Part shown: in pieces, positions 26,742-36,165 of the stretch | Position numbering within the stretch: the stretch's first letter is position 1 | Layout of the letters: every line of letters starts with the position of its first letter | From: Agrobacterium tumefaciens | GTDB taxonomy: Bacteria; Pseudomonadota; Alphaproteobacteria; Rhizobiales; Rhizobiaceae | Direction: 5' to 3' | Assembly (NCBI RefSeq): GCF_009649785.1 | Contig: NZ_WJOK01000025.1 | Coordinates: 1 to 64,000, forward strand | Length of the DNA stretch: 64,000 nt | Notes under the pieces: model-generated | Told to the model about the DNA's origin: nothing | Databases searched by the model: none | What the model saw: only the letters and a program-made list of their open reading frames with translations | Made by a program: the position numbers and the translations under genes

Positions 26742-27645
26742 GGCCAAACCGATGTGCCTCATCCAGCAGGTGGCGAACGGAGGAAGGTTGCCATTTGCGC
26801 CCGCCGCGCGCCGGTCGCTCACCCATCTGATCCAGTTGGGCGGCAATATCGCGCAGCGACAGGCTGGGATCAGCAATGGCGATCGCTGCAACAAGCTTCA
26901 TCAGGTGGTCTTCTGGGGCACGACGTGGCGAGCGGGCCAAGAGCTCAGGGTCGGCAAGCTTCTCCCGGACCATTCTATGCACCGCTCGGCGCAGGCGTTC
27001 TACTGTCCAGTCATGGCCCCGGCGATTGAGTACCCGGACCACATTGTCCCAGCTGTGTTGGGGCCGTAGCTGCCGCACCATCGGCAGCCAGGTTTGGGCG
27101 GAGGAGATCAGCTCGTCGAGATAGAGTTTTTCTCGTGCCTTCGACACCGCCTTGATCGCCTCTGGTCGCCGCTCTCGGAGTCCCGGATTGCCCGGCAGCT
27201 TGCCACGCGCTTTTGCCGCCTTGATGCCAGCTTTGGTTCGTTCGGCAATCAGAGCTCGTTCGAGCTGTGCGACGGCGCCGAGCACCTGGAGAGAAAACAT
27301 CCCCTGTGGCGTGGAGGTGTCGATGGGATCGCGGATCGATCGGAAATGAACGCCGCGCTCTTCAAGGTCCTCAATCACCTGCAACAGGTGGCTGACGGAA
27401 CGGGCGAGGCGATCCAGCCGGACAACGACAAGCACATCGCCACCGGTGAGCTCGCCGAGCAGTCTCGTCAACACCGGCCGAGCGCGCGATGCACCCGACC
27501 CGTGCTCCTGAAAAATCCGCTCGCAGCCGGCGGCGCGCAGCTCGTCCATCTGCGCGTCATGGACCTGATCGTCGGTCGAGACGCGCGCGTAGCCGATAAG
27601 ACGTTTCGGGGCCGGCGACTGATTGGCAGCTTGCCGTTTTGCCAT
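26728..27645 (-). CDS. tniR: TniR-type serine resolvase with extended C-terminus
   Basis: A serine recombinase of the resolvase/invertase family that should resolve cointegrates. The catalytic domain begins LIGYARVSTDDQ (Ser nucleophile) and includes GDVLVVVRLDRLARS and QVLGAVAQLERALIAERT. At 305 residues it is about 100 longer than a typical resolvase such as TniR (about 200), the extra part being a long C-terminal extension after the region KAARARGKLPG-like helix E. The start at 27645 faces a dyad at 27648-27700. Confidence 0.9.
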   Translation of the reverse strand: MAKRQAANQSPAPKRLIGYARVSTDDQVHDAQMDELRAAGCERIFQEHGSGASRARPVLTRLLGELTGGDVLVVVRLDRLARSVSHLLQVIEDLEERGVHFRSIRDPIDTSTPQGMFSLQVLGAVAQLERALIAERTKAGIKAAKARGKLPGNPGLRERRPEAIKAVSKAREKLYLDELISSAQTWLPMVRQLRPQHSWDNVVRVLNRRGHDWTVERLRRAVHRMVREKLADPELLARSPRRAPEDHLMKLVAAIAIADPSLSLRDIAAQLDQMGERPARGGRKWQPSSVRHLLDEAHRFGLIRY

Positions 27646-27647
27646 GG

Positions 27648-27700
27648 TTTTCTCACGCGTTTTTCAGGTGCTTTGTACAGATAATGAATGCGCGAGAAAA
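27648..27700. repeat. Dyad upstream of the resolvase gene, possible res site
   Basis: TTTTCTCACGCG (27648-27659) faces CGCGAGAAAA (27691-27700), an inverted repeat with one mismatch and about 31 bases between. It sits directly upstream of the resolvase start, where resolution sites of this transposon group lie. The rest of the 521-base gap to 28167 holds no gene I can support, only the hairpin at 28052-28082. Confidence 0.4.
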
Positions 27701-28051
27701 TGAACAGTTGCAAGCGTGTTTTATGGTCTAAATACAGCTCCGCCAGACTCGGAATGGGACTTAGAATGAGCATCGGGTCATTGCCTGCGTGAAACGCGCT
27801 CTGGTGGACATCTGCGGCGAAAATGGCTGAAACCAAGGAGTTCAGGGGAGGTGAGGAGGTAATAAGCGCTGCCAGGGCAGGAGATTACGGCAATATCCGA
27901 TTTCGCTCGGGAGGAAGGGGAGCTCACCGTGGCTCTCATAGCGGCAGCTATTCCGCCGATCCTCGCTGAAATCTGCCCGAAAGACCGGAAAACCGGGCGT
28001 TTCCACTCATCCGGGGCGACCGACAAGTCTGATTTGGGGCTTGATATCAAC

Positions 28052-28082
28052 AACCATCGATAAGGCATACTTATCGATGGTT
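28052..28082. repeat. 13-bp perfect inverted repeat upstream of the RHE_PE00001 gene
   Basis: AACCATCGATAAG, a 5-base loop GCATA, and the exact complement CTTATCGATGGTT. It ends 84 bases before the RHE_PE00001 start. No T-run follows in the plus direction. It could be an operator for that DNA-binding-like protein, or an end or attachment site of the neighbouring mobile element. Confidence 0.55.
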
Positions 28083-28166
28083 ATAGGCCTGTCTGGCAAA
28101 CATACGATGTGAGGAACCAAAACTTTCCCATAGAGTTCTTATAAGACTTCGTTTACCATAATATCA

Positions 28167-29297
28167 ATGGCTTACGATGTATCAGAAATCAGCATGACAG
28201 CTCTGATGCGGCCGGCTTTCGACGCCGGTGTCGCGCTGACCCGTCTCGACGAGCGCGTCGCCCGCTCGCCAGTTGGCGCCGGCTTCCTTGAGCGGCTAAA
28301 TTTCGCCGACGCCTGCGCCTCGCTGTGGATCGACGGCGAACTCGTTCACCTCGAAGACCTCGTCCTCCACGACGCCACCCGTGATATCCGCACACCGACT
28401 CATGAGCTGACAATTGCCCGCGATGTGCTGCGCACCCGCCGGCGCATCGCAACCCAAATACCCGACTGGGCGCTTTCCCCCGATGGTTTGCGCACGCTGC
28501 GGAAAACCTCGGAGATCGGGTCGGGCGGCGGGGACGAGGCGACGACGGCCGAAGTTATTCGGCCGGCGGCCGCGATCGAAGCGGAAGGGGAGGGGGAGGA
28601 AGGTGACGACGTTGGAAATCTCCCTGGCGTCGACTATGCCGCCATCGACGCGCTACTGGCCCGATCGGAGGCTGCGATCGAGAACGCAACCCGGCCCGGC
28701 CGTGGCGGCGGAGCCGAAAAAAATCCGATGATCTATGAACTCGACTGGGATGAGGACGAGCGGCTGGAGGAATGGCGTGGTGTAGTGCGTCAGGCCGAAC
28801 ATCTGCCGGCGTTGCTACAGGCCATCGTCGCCCTCGATGCCTGGAACGAGCTGTCCGTGCTGCAGCATGCCCCCTGGCTCGGCCGACTGCTGGCTGCGTC
28901 GTTGCTTCGGGAAGCCGGCACCACCACAGGCACTCATTTGGCCTCCATCAATCTCGGCCTCAAAACTATTCCCGTCGATCGGCGCCGGCATCGCGATCAG
29001 GAGACGCGACTGCTTGCAATTGCCCACGGACTTTTGGCGGCCGCCGAGATCGGCATGAAAGAGCATGACCGTCTGGCATTGGCGCGGAAGCTTTTCGAGC
29101 GGAAACTCGAGGGACGCCGTACGTCGTCAAAACTGCCGGAACTGGTCGAGCTTGTGATGGCGAAGCCGCTTGTTTCGGCCGGGATGGTGGCCAAAACGTT
29201 GGATGTGACGCCGCAGGCGGCGCGGCGGATCGTTTTGGAGCTCGGCCTGCGCGAGATGACGGGCAGGGGGAGGTTTCGGGCGTGGGGGGTTTTGTGA
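28167..29297 (+). CDS. RHE_PE00001-family protein with C-terminal HTH (DUF1612-like)
   Basis: A 376-residue protein of a family common on rhizobial plasmids. The N-terminal part shows [28 protein letters not shown], then [15 protein letters not shown]; the middle is acidic and Gly-rich (residues about 120-165). The C-terminus is helix-turn-helix-like: [41 protein letters not shown] binding is likely, the role unknown. The start MAYDVSEIS matches the family. Such genes are often near mobile elements; a perfect inverted repeat lies upstream. Confidence 0.85.
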   Translation: MAYDVSEISMTALMRPAFDAGVALTRLDERVARSPVGAGFLERLNFADACASLWIDGELVHLEDLVLHDATRDIRTPTHELTIARDVLRTRRRIATQIPDWALSPDGLRTLRKTSEIGSGGGDEATTAEVIRPAAAIEAEGEGEEGDDVGNLPGVDYAAIDALLARSEAAIENATRPGRGGGAEKNPMIYELDWDEDERLEEWRGVVRQAEHLPALLQAIVALDAWNELSVLQHAPWLGRLLAASLLREAGTTTGTHLASINLGLKTIPVDRRRHRDQETRLLAIAHGLLAAAEIGMKEHDRLALARKLFERKLEGRRTSSKLPELVELVMAKPLVSAGMVAKTLDVTPQAARRIVLELGLREMTGRGRFRAWGVL

Positions 29298-29546
29298 TTT
29301 ACGGCCTCGGAGTTCGCGTTTGATCTGCTCCGGCAACTTAGAGGTTTTTCTCTGACAGATCAGCGCAAAGCAGTCGACCTGTCCATTGAAAATCTGCGCC
29401 ATCCCCGGAGACGCGTGAACGTTAGCGGACCTGTGGATAGTCACTGATTTGCACAACGCGGGCGCGTCTTGCATGTCGCCATAGTACCCGCCCTGGTATA
29501 TCCAAATTCCTTCACGAGTGTATGTCTTGGAGGGGCCGCCCGGTAG

Positions 29547-32513
29547 ATGTTCGACAACGCTTTCAAATTTCTTCTTCAAGAAGACGGTGAGCCTTACTTT
29601 CCCTCACGATGCTTTGTCGTCGCCGACCCGGCCGCGGCAGAAAAGGATCAGTGGTCGGTGGAACTCGATGAGCCTGTCGGCGAGCGCTGGGTCCATCGCA
29701 TCGACGACATCAAGGACTGGATGCTGCACGGGGAAAAAGACACCCGTCAAATGATCTTCGACCGTAGCGACCGCTTCACGCCCTTCCGAACCCTCAATCG
29801 CGACGAGGTTTTCAGGGCTTACCTCAGGAAGCTTCTGGATCGTCTTCCGCCTGAGTATCAATCGCATCGCAAGCACGCGCTCATGCCGTCAATCGCGGAG
29901 GAGAAGACCCGCACGCGATACAAAGAAGCCGTCGAAGCGGCGATACCGGGTATAACCTTGCTCCCTGAGCCGGAGATGGTGGCGGAATACTTCCGCCTGG
30001 TAAAAGGCACGCTCGAGCTGGAGGAGCGTAGAAACAACGTCATCCTGGTGGTCGATGTGGGCGCTTCTACTGCGAACATGACCCTGATTGTAAGTCGACG
30101 TGACCAGAAGATCGTTTCTGCGGGCAAAAAGGGAAGTCAACGCGACCTTCGGCTTCGAGCGCTTCGAGGCGACAGCGTTGGTAACGCAGGGCGTTGGGTA
30201 GATATCCGTCTTGCCGATATGCTCGGGATGCCCGAGACCGCGGAAGCATTGCGCGCGGTCGAAAGTGCCAAGATAAAGGTCAGCCTGAGCGGAAAATCGA
30301 CCACGTTCGAAAGCGGTACCACGACAAAGCCGTCGTCATTGACGCGGAAGGCATTGTCGTCGGTCTCAAAGGAACTGTGGTTTCACCTCCGTCCGCTTTT
30401 CGAAAAGCTTTGCGAGCGGCTCTACGAAAACCAGACGTCTTCGATCGAGGCAAAGCGGTTGAGCGCGGATCGAATGCAGGAACTGGGCGTCAAGTCACCG
30501 CAGGAAGCCTATCGTTTGATCGACACAGTGCTCCTCGCAGGCGGCACAAGCCTTCTGCCGGGTTTCGACGAAGCGATGATGGAAACACTCTTCCCGGAGG
30601 GTGAACAACCTAAGGTCCTCAGGGTGGGTAGCTCCTTCGCCATAGCCGCGGCAGCCGGAGGTCTCGCCCATATCCTACAGAACTACGATCCTCCCCGGCT
30701 TCGCAGCCGCCGGGCAGACAACACCGAGGTTCGCTCCGCTCCCCTTGAGTCCACGCTTCCCGATTCCCTTCTGCTCGGCATCAAGCAGCCCGGCCAATTG
30801 GAGCAGCGCATAGTGGTGCTCGATGCGAACGATCCGTTCGTGGATGACGGCGGTATAAGGCCGATCGAGGGGCTGCCTGCCCTCGCGGCGGGTTCTCATC
30901 CCAAAATGCGCCTGGTTCCAGGGCTGGGAGCGGGATTGTCCGCGCGCCAAGGACGCCCGTTCAAGGCCATGGACGTGAGACAGTCGCCCGGCAAGATGTC
31001 CTTGAAGTGGGACCCCGACGAGGAAAAAGCCTTCATCGTCTCTGACCAGATCGACGGCGTCGCGTATCTCTGGATCGAGGGCAAGGATTTCCGAAAACGC
31101 TCGGAACCCGCTTTGGAGCCGTTTGAAGGCGAGCTGGAGACAGGTGATCTCGCCATTGATGGCGCGGACGACGTTATTCTGGACCTTGGCATGTCCAAGA
31201 TCGTCGTAATGACTGCCCAGCGCGGCAGGACTTCAGCCAACGAACTCGAGCGTCTGATGCACGACGGCACCGGAACGGCCTCTGGCGACGACGCAATTCC
31301 GGCGACTGTCACTGTGTCCACATCAGAACTCGTGGATTCAATCGACGATCAACCACTCGCGGAACCACAGGAGACAGCGGGAAAGCGACGTGACGAGCAC
31401 GTCGAGGTGGCCTCAAATTCGGATACTGCACGGCCGCAAGACGCCGCCGCCTCTTCACTCCTCCAGCCCGCTCTGAGGAACGCGACCGCCCCGATAAACG
31501 GGGCCGATCGTGCCGACAGTGTTCATCACGATTGGGGAAACCGGGTGCCGGAGACCGTTTTCTCGAACGCACTGCTATCCCTCAAGGAAGCGGTGATCCG
31601 AAATACGCCGGCGTTTCATTTCGATGACATCGTCGTAACGTTGCTGGCAATGGCCGTCCGACCTGTCGTGCTGCTCGCCGGCCCTCCCGGTTGCGGGAAG
31701 TCATCTTTGGTGCGGATGATCGCTCGTATGCTAGGCACGACGCGCGGCGAGACCTTCCACGAGATCGCGGTCCAAGCACACTGGGAAAATGACAGCGTCC
31801 TCTTCGGGGAAACCGGCCTCCTTCGCCCTATGCTCGGCAAGACTTCGGATCAGCACCTGATCCTTTTCGACGAATTCAACCTAACCCGTCCCGAATACTA
31901 TCTTTCGCGCTTTTTCCACGCTTTGGATGGCGGTCATGGACATATCGAAAGCGGTCTCAGCATCGCGCCGTGCCGGATACTTGGAACGATGAATGTCGAT
32001 GACTTCTCCCGACCCCCGTCGCCTAAGGTCATCGACCGCTGCTTTCTCCTGGAGCTTTCCCAAATCCCTTGGGACATGGAATCAGACGGGATGGTGGACT
32101 TCGGAAATATCGATCCCCTACCCGGTCTCCCGGTGGTGAGCCATGGTGGGGCTGGCAAGGACGAGCGCATCGAGAAAATCCTCAACGCGCTTCACGTAGC
32201 GGTTCATGAACACGGCCTCCGCCATGACCTGCTTCCTTCCCGCCGCGTGCTGGGGGACATCAGGGCGATACTCAACCTACATCATCAACTGGATCTGCAG
32301 GCCAAGGGCCTGCTGGACCGCGGCGAGCTCGTGGACCGGATCGTCGCAAGCCGCGTTCTTGTTAAGCTATCCGGCGCGATCGACCAGGTGCTGCCCGCGC
32401 TTGACGCGATGGAGAAAGCGACCAACGGCCTGGACGAACTGGTAAGAACCAAGGCTCGGTTGAGGCTCGCCCGACATCAGGCGCGTCTCGGGTTCATATC
32501 GCCTTGGCAGTAG
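29547..32513 (+). CDS. Fusion of Hsp70/actin-like domain and McrB-like AAA+ ATPase
   Basis: A 988-residue protein with two nucleotide-binding folds. The first (about 1-380) looks like an Hsp70/actin ATPase: LLPEPEMVAEYF, phosphate motif VILVVDVGASTANMTLI (Asp170) and adenosine motif LIDTVLLAGGTSLLPGFDEAM. A linker of about 300 residues follows, partly beta-rich, then low complexity. The second (about 690-988) is an AAA+ of the McrB/MoxR kind: Walker A AGPPGCGKSSLVRM (about 712), Walker B LILFDEFNLTRPEYYLSRF (Asp775-Glu776), sensor ILGTMNVDDFSRP and PKVIDRCFLLE with the Arg finger. GGAGGGG lies 11 bases before the ATG. It overlaps the next gene by 10 bases, so both should act together; with an McrC-like partner, a restriction or abortive defence role is likely but inferred. 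Confidence 0.85.
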   Translation: MFDNAFKFLLQEDGEPYFPSRCFVVADPAAAEKDQWSVELDEPVGERWVHRIDDIKDWMLHGEKDTRQMIFDRSDRFTPFRTLNRDEVFRAYLRKLLDRLPPEYQSHRKHALMPSIAEEKTRTRYKEAVEAAIPGITLLPEPEMVAEYFRLVKGTLELEERRNNVILVVDVGASTANMTLIVSRRDQKIVSAGKKGSQRDLRLRALRGDSVGNAGRWVDIRLADMLGMPETAEALRAVESAKIKVSLSGKSTTFESGTTTKPSSLTRKALSSVSKELWFHLRPLFEKLCERLYENQTSSIEAKRLSADRMQELGVKSPQEAYRLIDTVLLAGGTSLLPGFDEAMMETLFPEGEQPKVLRVGSSFAIAAAAGGLAHILQNYDPPRLRSRRADNTEVRSAPLESTLPDSLLLGIKQPGQLEQRIVVLDANDPFVDDGGIRPIEGLPALAAGSHPKMRLVPGLGAGLSARQGRPFKAMDVRQSPGKMSLKWDPDEEKAFIVSDQIDGVAYLWIEGKDFRKRSEPALEPFEGELETGDLAIDGADDVILDLGMSKIVVMTAQRGRTSANELERLMHDGTGTASGDDAIPATVTVSTSELVDSIDDQPLAEPQETAGKRRDEHVEVASNSDTARPQDAAASSLLQPALRNATAPINGADRADSVHHDWGNRVPETVFSNALLSLKEAVIRNTPAFHFDDIVVTLLAMAVRPVVLLAGPPGCGKSSLVRMIARMLGTTRGETFHEIAVQAHWENDSVLFGETGLLRPMLGKTSDQHLILFDEFNLTRPEYYLSRFFHALDGGHGHIESGLSIAPCRILGTMNVDDFSRPPSPKVIDRCFLLELSQIPWDMESDGMVDFGNIDPLPGLPVVSHGGAGKDERIEKILNALHVAVHEHGLRHDLLPSRRVLGDIRAILNLHHQLDLQAKGLLDRGELVDRIVASRVLVKLSGAIDQVLPALDAMEKATNGLDELVRTKARLRLARHQARLGFISPWQ

Positions 32514-34102
32514 GCGCTCCATCGATCATAGCTGTTCGGGTCGCGGACGCCGACGGGGTCTACAGGGAGCTTCCGTGGAACCCGGCGACCCGATATTTAA
32601 TCCGGGACGACAAGCCCTTCCTTGATCTACTCATCCGCGGGCCGATGCTCAGCGCCCGAGTGGACAGGAAAGACGAATCGAATCTCAGTGACTTGAAGGA
32701 GAGCCGAGAAGACGGAGCCCGATGGCAGAGATGGGACCTCGAAACCTATCTCGCGAGGCATCGCCGTTTCGGTGAGATCAATCTTGAACTCAAGGTTCCG
32801 AAAGACTCGACCTTACGCTGCTACATAGTACCGACCCTATTGCTAGACCTACGGGATGTCATAGCCATGGTCGAGGATATCGAGAGCGAACTCGGGATAG
32901 TTGCTGCTTGGGATGTCGATAGCCCGAAGCCGGAGAGGTCGTGGAGCCGGGGAACCGATCGGAGGGGTTCAATAACCGCGTTTGAGCTCATCCGGGAAGC
33001 AACCGAAGAGCTGGTTGCGGCCAAGTCTCTCCGACGAGAGCCTTTCATCGAGCTGGGTCCTCGCTCCAGACGAAACCTCCCTCTACCGGAGAACGCGATC
33101 GTGTCGCATTGGGCAGCGAGGAGATGCGCCCAGCTGCGCGATTGCGCGGTCGTCTGTAAGGAAGAGATCCAATCGCTGGAAGACCGGGCGACACGCGGCC
33201 ACGCCGAAAAGCGAAGGGAGCGAATAGAAGAAAGGCTGGCCACGCTCTTGTCGATAAAGATGGAACTGGACGACCTGACCAGTATCATCGCGAGGTTCGC
33301 CAATGACAGCTCGGAACTAAATACCCTCGTCTACCCTACCCCCCTGTTTCATCGCGACTATCGTCTCCGGTTACTTCTGCGCGCGTTTTCGCCGCTGATG
33401 TCGGAGGCCATCGCCGAGTCCGAGGCGCTGCGATCGCGCTATCCTCCGATTCTCTTGAACAAGCTCTGGGAATTCTGGGGAGCCGTCTGGCTGGTGAAGG
33501 AGTTTCGAGAGCTCGGGTTCACCGGACATTGCATTACTGACCTGAAAAAGGCCCCGGACGCGTGTTCGTGGCGTCTTCAAAAAGGAAATGTGCAAATCGA
33601 GCTCGATTTCGAGGCGGAGCCTAACTACGTGGATTATTCCCGGGTACCGCCTCCGCACGAGCGAACGGTACCCGTCCTGGAGTGGGCGGCGTTGAACCAG
33701 GAGATGGATCCGGAGCGCCCGTTCCTTGGGCTTGAGGAGAAATGCACTCCGGACTACCTCCTCAGGATCACCGTCGGGGACGAGCGTATTCTCGTCGTCG
33801 GCGACGCCACTCTAGCGAGCGCGGAGCACCATCATAAGGACCCCAAGTCCAGAACGGTCGAAAAGTATCGTCGCACGCTTGGTTGGTCCGTCGATGGCGG
33901 GATAGTAAGGTGCCACCCGATGGGCGGGTTCGTTATTTTTCCTCCCCCTTCCGAATCCTGGAAAGACTTCGAGGTGCTTCCCGGAGCGGCAGATTGCGTG
34001 ATCTTCGCGCCGGGGCCAAGAGATGCAGAAGTTGCGAAGCACCGACTGCTAGGTCTGCTGGATACTATTTCGCCCAACCTCACAGCTAATTTGAGGACCT
34101 AG
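32504..34102 (+). CDS. McrC-like DUF2357 protein with degenerate PD-(D/E)XK domain
   Basis: A 532-residue partner of the upstream AAA+ protein. The N-terminal half resembles the DUF2357/McrC adaptor (EINLELKVPKDSTLRCYIV), followed by helical regions rich in Arg and Glu (about 205-265) and the family segment YPPILLNKLWEFWGAVWLVKEF. The C-terminal nuclease region has CTPDYLL (Asp417) and VVGDATLAS (Asp434-Ala-Thr436) where McrC-type nucleases have D-A-K: the catalytic Lys is replaced by Thr. A nearby HHHKDPKS could supply a basic residue. The start is TTG at 32504 inside the previous gene; no ATG lies nearby. DNA cleavage is therefore uncertain. Confidence 0.75.
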   Translation: MAVGAPSIIAVRVADADGVYRELPWNPATRYLIRDDKPFLDLLIRGPMLSARVDRKDESNLSDLKESREDGARWQRWDLETYLARHRRFGEINLELKVPKDSTLRCYIVPTLLLDLRDVIAMVEDIESELGIVAAWDVDSPKPERSWSRGTDRRGSITAFELIREATEELVAAKSLRREPFIELGPRSRRNLPLPENAIVSHWAARRCAQLRDCAVVCKEEIQSLEDRATRGHAEKRRERIEERLATLLSIKMELDDLTSIIARFANDSSELNTLVYPTPLFHRDYRLRLLLRAFSPLMSEAIAESEALRSRYPPILLNKLWEFWGAVWLVKEFRELGFTGHCITDLKKAPDACSWRLQKGNVQIELDFEAEPNYVDYSRVPPPHERTVPVLEWAALNQEMDPERPFLGLEEKCTPDYLLRITVGDERILVVGDATLASAEHHHKDPKSRTVEKYRRTLGWSVDGGIVRCHPMGGFVIFPPPSESWKDFEVLPGAADCVIFAPGPRDAEVAKHRLLGLLDTISPNLTANLRT

Positions 34103-34271
34103 ATTTCTTCAGGATCGGCCATGTATCGAGCATTCCGGGGCCACTTCAGCAGACCCGTTCGGTTGTCGAAGTCTCGGTTACAGGGGATCAAGGCTCGGCC
34201 ACGACGGAATAGACTTTACTTTTTCACAAAAAATGTGCATTTGGCTTTATGTGTCTGATGTGAGGTGATTC

Positions 34272-34967
34272 ATGCGTCCGGGTGGCGAACTCAGAGATGT
34301 CGTCTGCAATGAACTGACACCGTCGTTCGTCGAGAGTATGACGAATTTCGCAGCCTGGGAGTATCGACAACTCTATGACAAGCTGGCTGATGATCAACTC
34401 TTGTCATCCGATCAGCGATACTATGAATTTGCCCGGGGTCGCGGCACGGCAATATCTAAAGCGCTGATCCGCGCTGCCCAAAAGCACGATATTCCATACG
34501 ACATCAAGCGCCTAGCCTGTAATGGTCAGGGAAAGCTTTTTGTGAAGGCCGGGCGGGTTATCGTAATGCAGGAGCCGATGGATTCTCTCTACGGCGGCCG
34601 ACCGCGGGCTGCTGCCTACAAACAAGAAATCAGCCGGTACGCAGGGATCATTACCCAGCTGGAGCTAGATCTTGGAGACCGTCCGCACCAATTGCTCGAC
34701 TGGTCCGACGGCGTCCTTGCGGCTCTACTCCACGGTGCATGTGGATCGAGGTTTGGAGAGCGGGAGTGCGAACTTGGCGCATTAATGCTTGCGATCCCTG
34801 ACGCCGATTATGAAAACTGGATTGTGAGGCTTGATCTTCATGATCTGGCGATGTTTGGAGGTGTGCGCACCGATGTTGGCGCATCACAGTACGGCCACAG
34901 CATACAGGAAGATCGCGTTATCGTGAGAAGGAAGAACGGGAAGGGCGTGTTGCGATCCAATGGTTAA
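34272..34967 (+). CDS. Unknown protein paired with an XRE-ImmA/IrrE protein
   Basis: A 231-residue soluble protein I do not recognise. It is mixed helix/strand, with no signal peptide or membrane segment. Notable segments are RYYEFARGRGTAISKALIRAAQKHDIPYDIKRL and IQEDRVIVRRKNGKGVLRSNG. It overlaps the downstream XRE-ImmA/IrrE gene by 8 bases, so they form one unit. ImmA/IrrE proteases usually cleave or relieve a regulator or toxin, so this could be the controlled partner; there is no direct sign of toxicity. Confidence 0.7.
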   Translation: MRPGGELRDVVCNELTPSFVESMTNFAAWEYRQLYDKLADDQLLSSDQRYYEFARGRGTAISKALIRAAQKHDIPYDIKRLACNGQGKLFVKAGRVIVMQEPMDSLYGGRPRAAAYKQEISRYAGIITQLELDLGDRPHQLLDWSDGVLAALLHGACGSRFGERECELGALMLAIPDADYENWIVRLDLHDLAMFGGVRTDVGASQYGHSIQEDRVIVRRKNGKGVLRSNG

Positions 34968-36165
34968 GGGTGTCGCAAATTTTTCGGGTGAGAAACTAAC
35001 GGAAGCTCGGCTGGCGAGCGGCCTTCGTAAGAATGCGCTCGCAGATAAGATCGGCGTGACGTCGATGGCTATAACCCGCTATGAGGCAAACCAAGACAGA
35101 CCGACCCACGATAATCTTGAGGCTATTGCCATGGCCTTGGCTTTTCCGGTCGAATTCTTTACCCGGAAGGCTTGGTCCGAAAGTTTGGGAACGGTTTTCT
35201 GGCGCGACCAGGTCGCGGAGACGAAGGCCGCCCGTGAGATGACCGAACAACGCATGAAATGGCTCTGCGAATTGTTCTGGACACTCGAAGAGGAACTGGA
35301 TTTTCCTGAGCAGGCAATCCCCGAAGTCGACCTTCCCGGTGACGTACGGTTGATATCACCGGTGATGATCGAGAAATGCGCAAGCGAATTACGCCGGCAA
35401 TGGCAGCTGCGCAGCCTGCCGATCCGGGATGTCGTACTCAGCGTTGAGAATGCAGGAATTCCGGTCGCAATGCTGGATATCCCTTCCGAAAAGCAGGATG
35501 GCTTCTTCTTTCGGTCGCCATTGCTCAAGCGTGGATTTATCGGTGTGAACGTCCACAGCGCAACAGCCGCAAGAGCTCGGTTCGATGTGGCCCACGAGCT
35601 TGGGCATCTTGTATTGCATAAAAACGTGACGGCGGAACAGAACCGCGATCCCGACCTACACAAGATTATCGAAAAGCAGGCGCATCGGTTTGCCGGAGCT
35701 TTCCTTTTTCCAAAGGAAAGCTTCTGGGACGAAGTCGCCATACCGTCACTTGATTATTTTTATGCCTTGAAAAAGAGATGGGGCATGTCGATTGCCGCAA
35801 TGATCGCCCGGGCGTTCGACCTTGGTATGATCGACGTCGAGGCAAAAAAGCGGCTTTACATCTCGATGAACCGGAGAGACTGGAGGCAGCCCGAGCCGTT
35901 CGATGACGTGATGGTGATGGAGCGTCCAAGGATGCTTCGTAGGGGTGTCGAAGCCCTTGTCGCGTCGGGCGACTATTCTCAGGACTTCCTTGAACACATG
36001 TTGGCACTGCCTCGGAAGGAAATCCTTCAGCTTGTCGGCCTAACCGACACCGGCATGAAAAGCTTTGACTCGGTGGGATATCTTCCCAAACCGCCAACGG
36101 TCGTCGAAGCGACCGATTTGGAGACAGGGCAGGTCGTCAGATTTCCACAGCGACTTCGGAGTTGA
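34960..36165 (+). CDS. XRE-family regulator fused to ImmA/IrrE metallopeptidase
   Basis: A 401-residue protein. N-terminal helix-turn-helix of the XRE/Cro type (LTEARLASGLRKNALADKIGVTSMAITRYE, residues about 8-65), then an ImmA/IrrE (COG2856) peptidase domain with the zinc motif HELGH at 212-216 and the downstream EKQAHRFAGAFLFPKESF. Such fused proteins act as protease-regulators in DNA-damage or phage-linked switches and in toxin-antitoxin-like units. It is coupled to the unknown gene upstream and probably controls the shared promoter. Confidence 0.92.
   Translation: MVKGVANFSGEKLTEARLASGLRKNALADKIGVTSMAITRYEANQDRPTHDNLEAIAMALAFPVEFFTRKAWSESLGTVFWRDQVAETKAAREMTEQRMKWLCELFWTLEEELDFPEQAIPEVDLPGDVRLISPVMIEKCASELRRQWQLRSLPIRDVVLSVENAGIPVAMLDIPSEKQDGFFFRSPLLKRGFIGVNVHSATAARARFDVAHELGHLVLHKNVTAEQNRDPDLHKIIEKQAHRFAGAFLFPKESFWDEVAIPSLDYFYALKKRWGMSIAAMIARAFDLGMIDVEAKKRLYISMNRRDWRQPEPFDDVMVMERPRMLRRGVEALVASGDYSQDFLEHMLALPRKEILQLVGLTDTGMKSFDSVGYLPKPPTVVEATDLETGQVVRFPQRLRS

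Larger units (their letters stand above)
23130..27700. mobile_element. Tn5053/Tn402-like transposition module (tniA-B-Q-R)
   Basis: Three co-directional genes (DDE transposase, AAA ATPase, zinc-finger TniQ) and a convergent serine resolvase form the full set of the Tn5053/Tn402 group, which also resembles the Tn7 core. A dyad just beyond the resolvase start may be the resolution site. I could not find the pair of terminal inverted repeats, so the limits given are those of the genes and dyad, and any cargo is undefined. tniB is frameshifted, so the module may be inactive. Confidence 0.75.
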
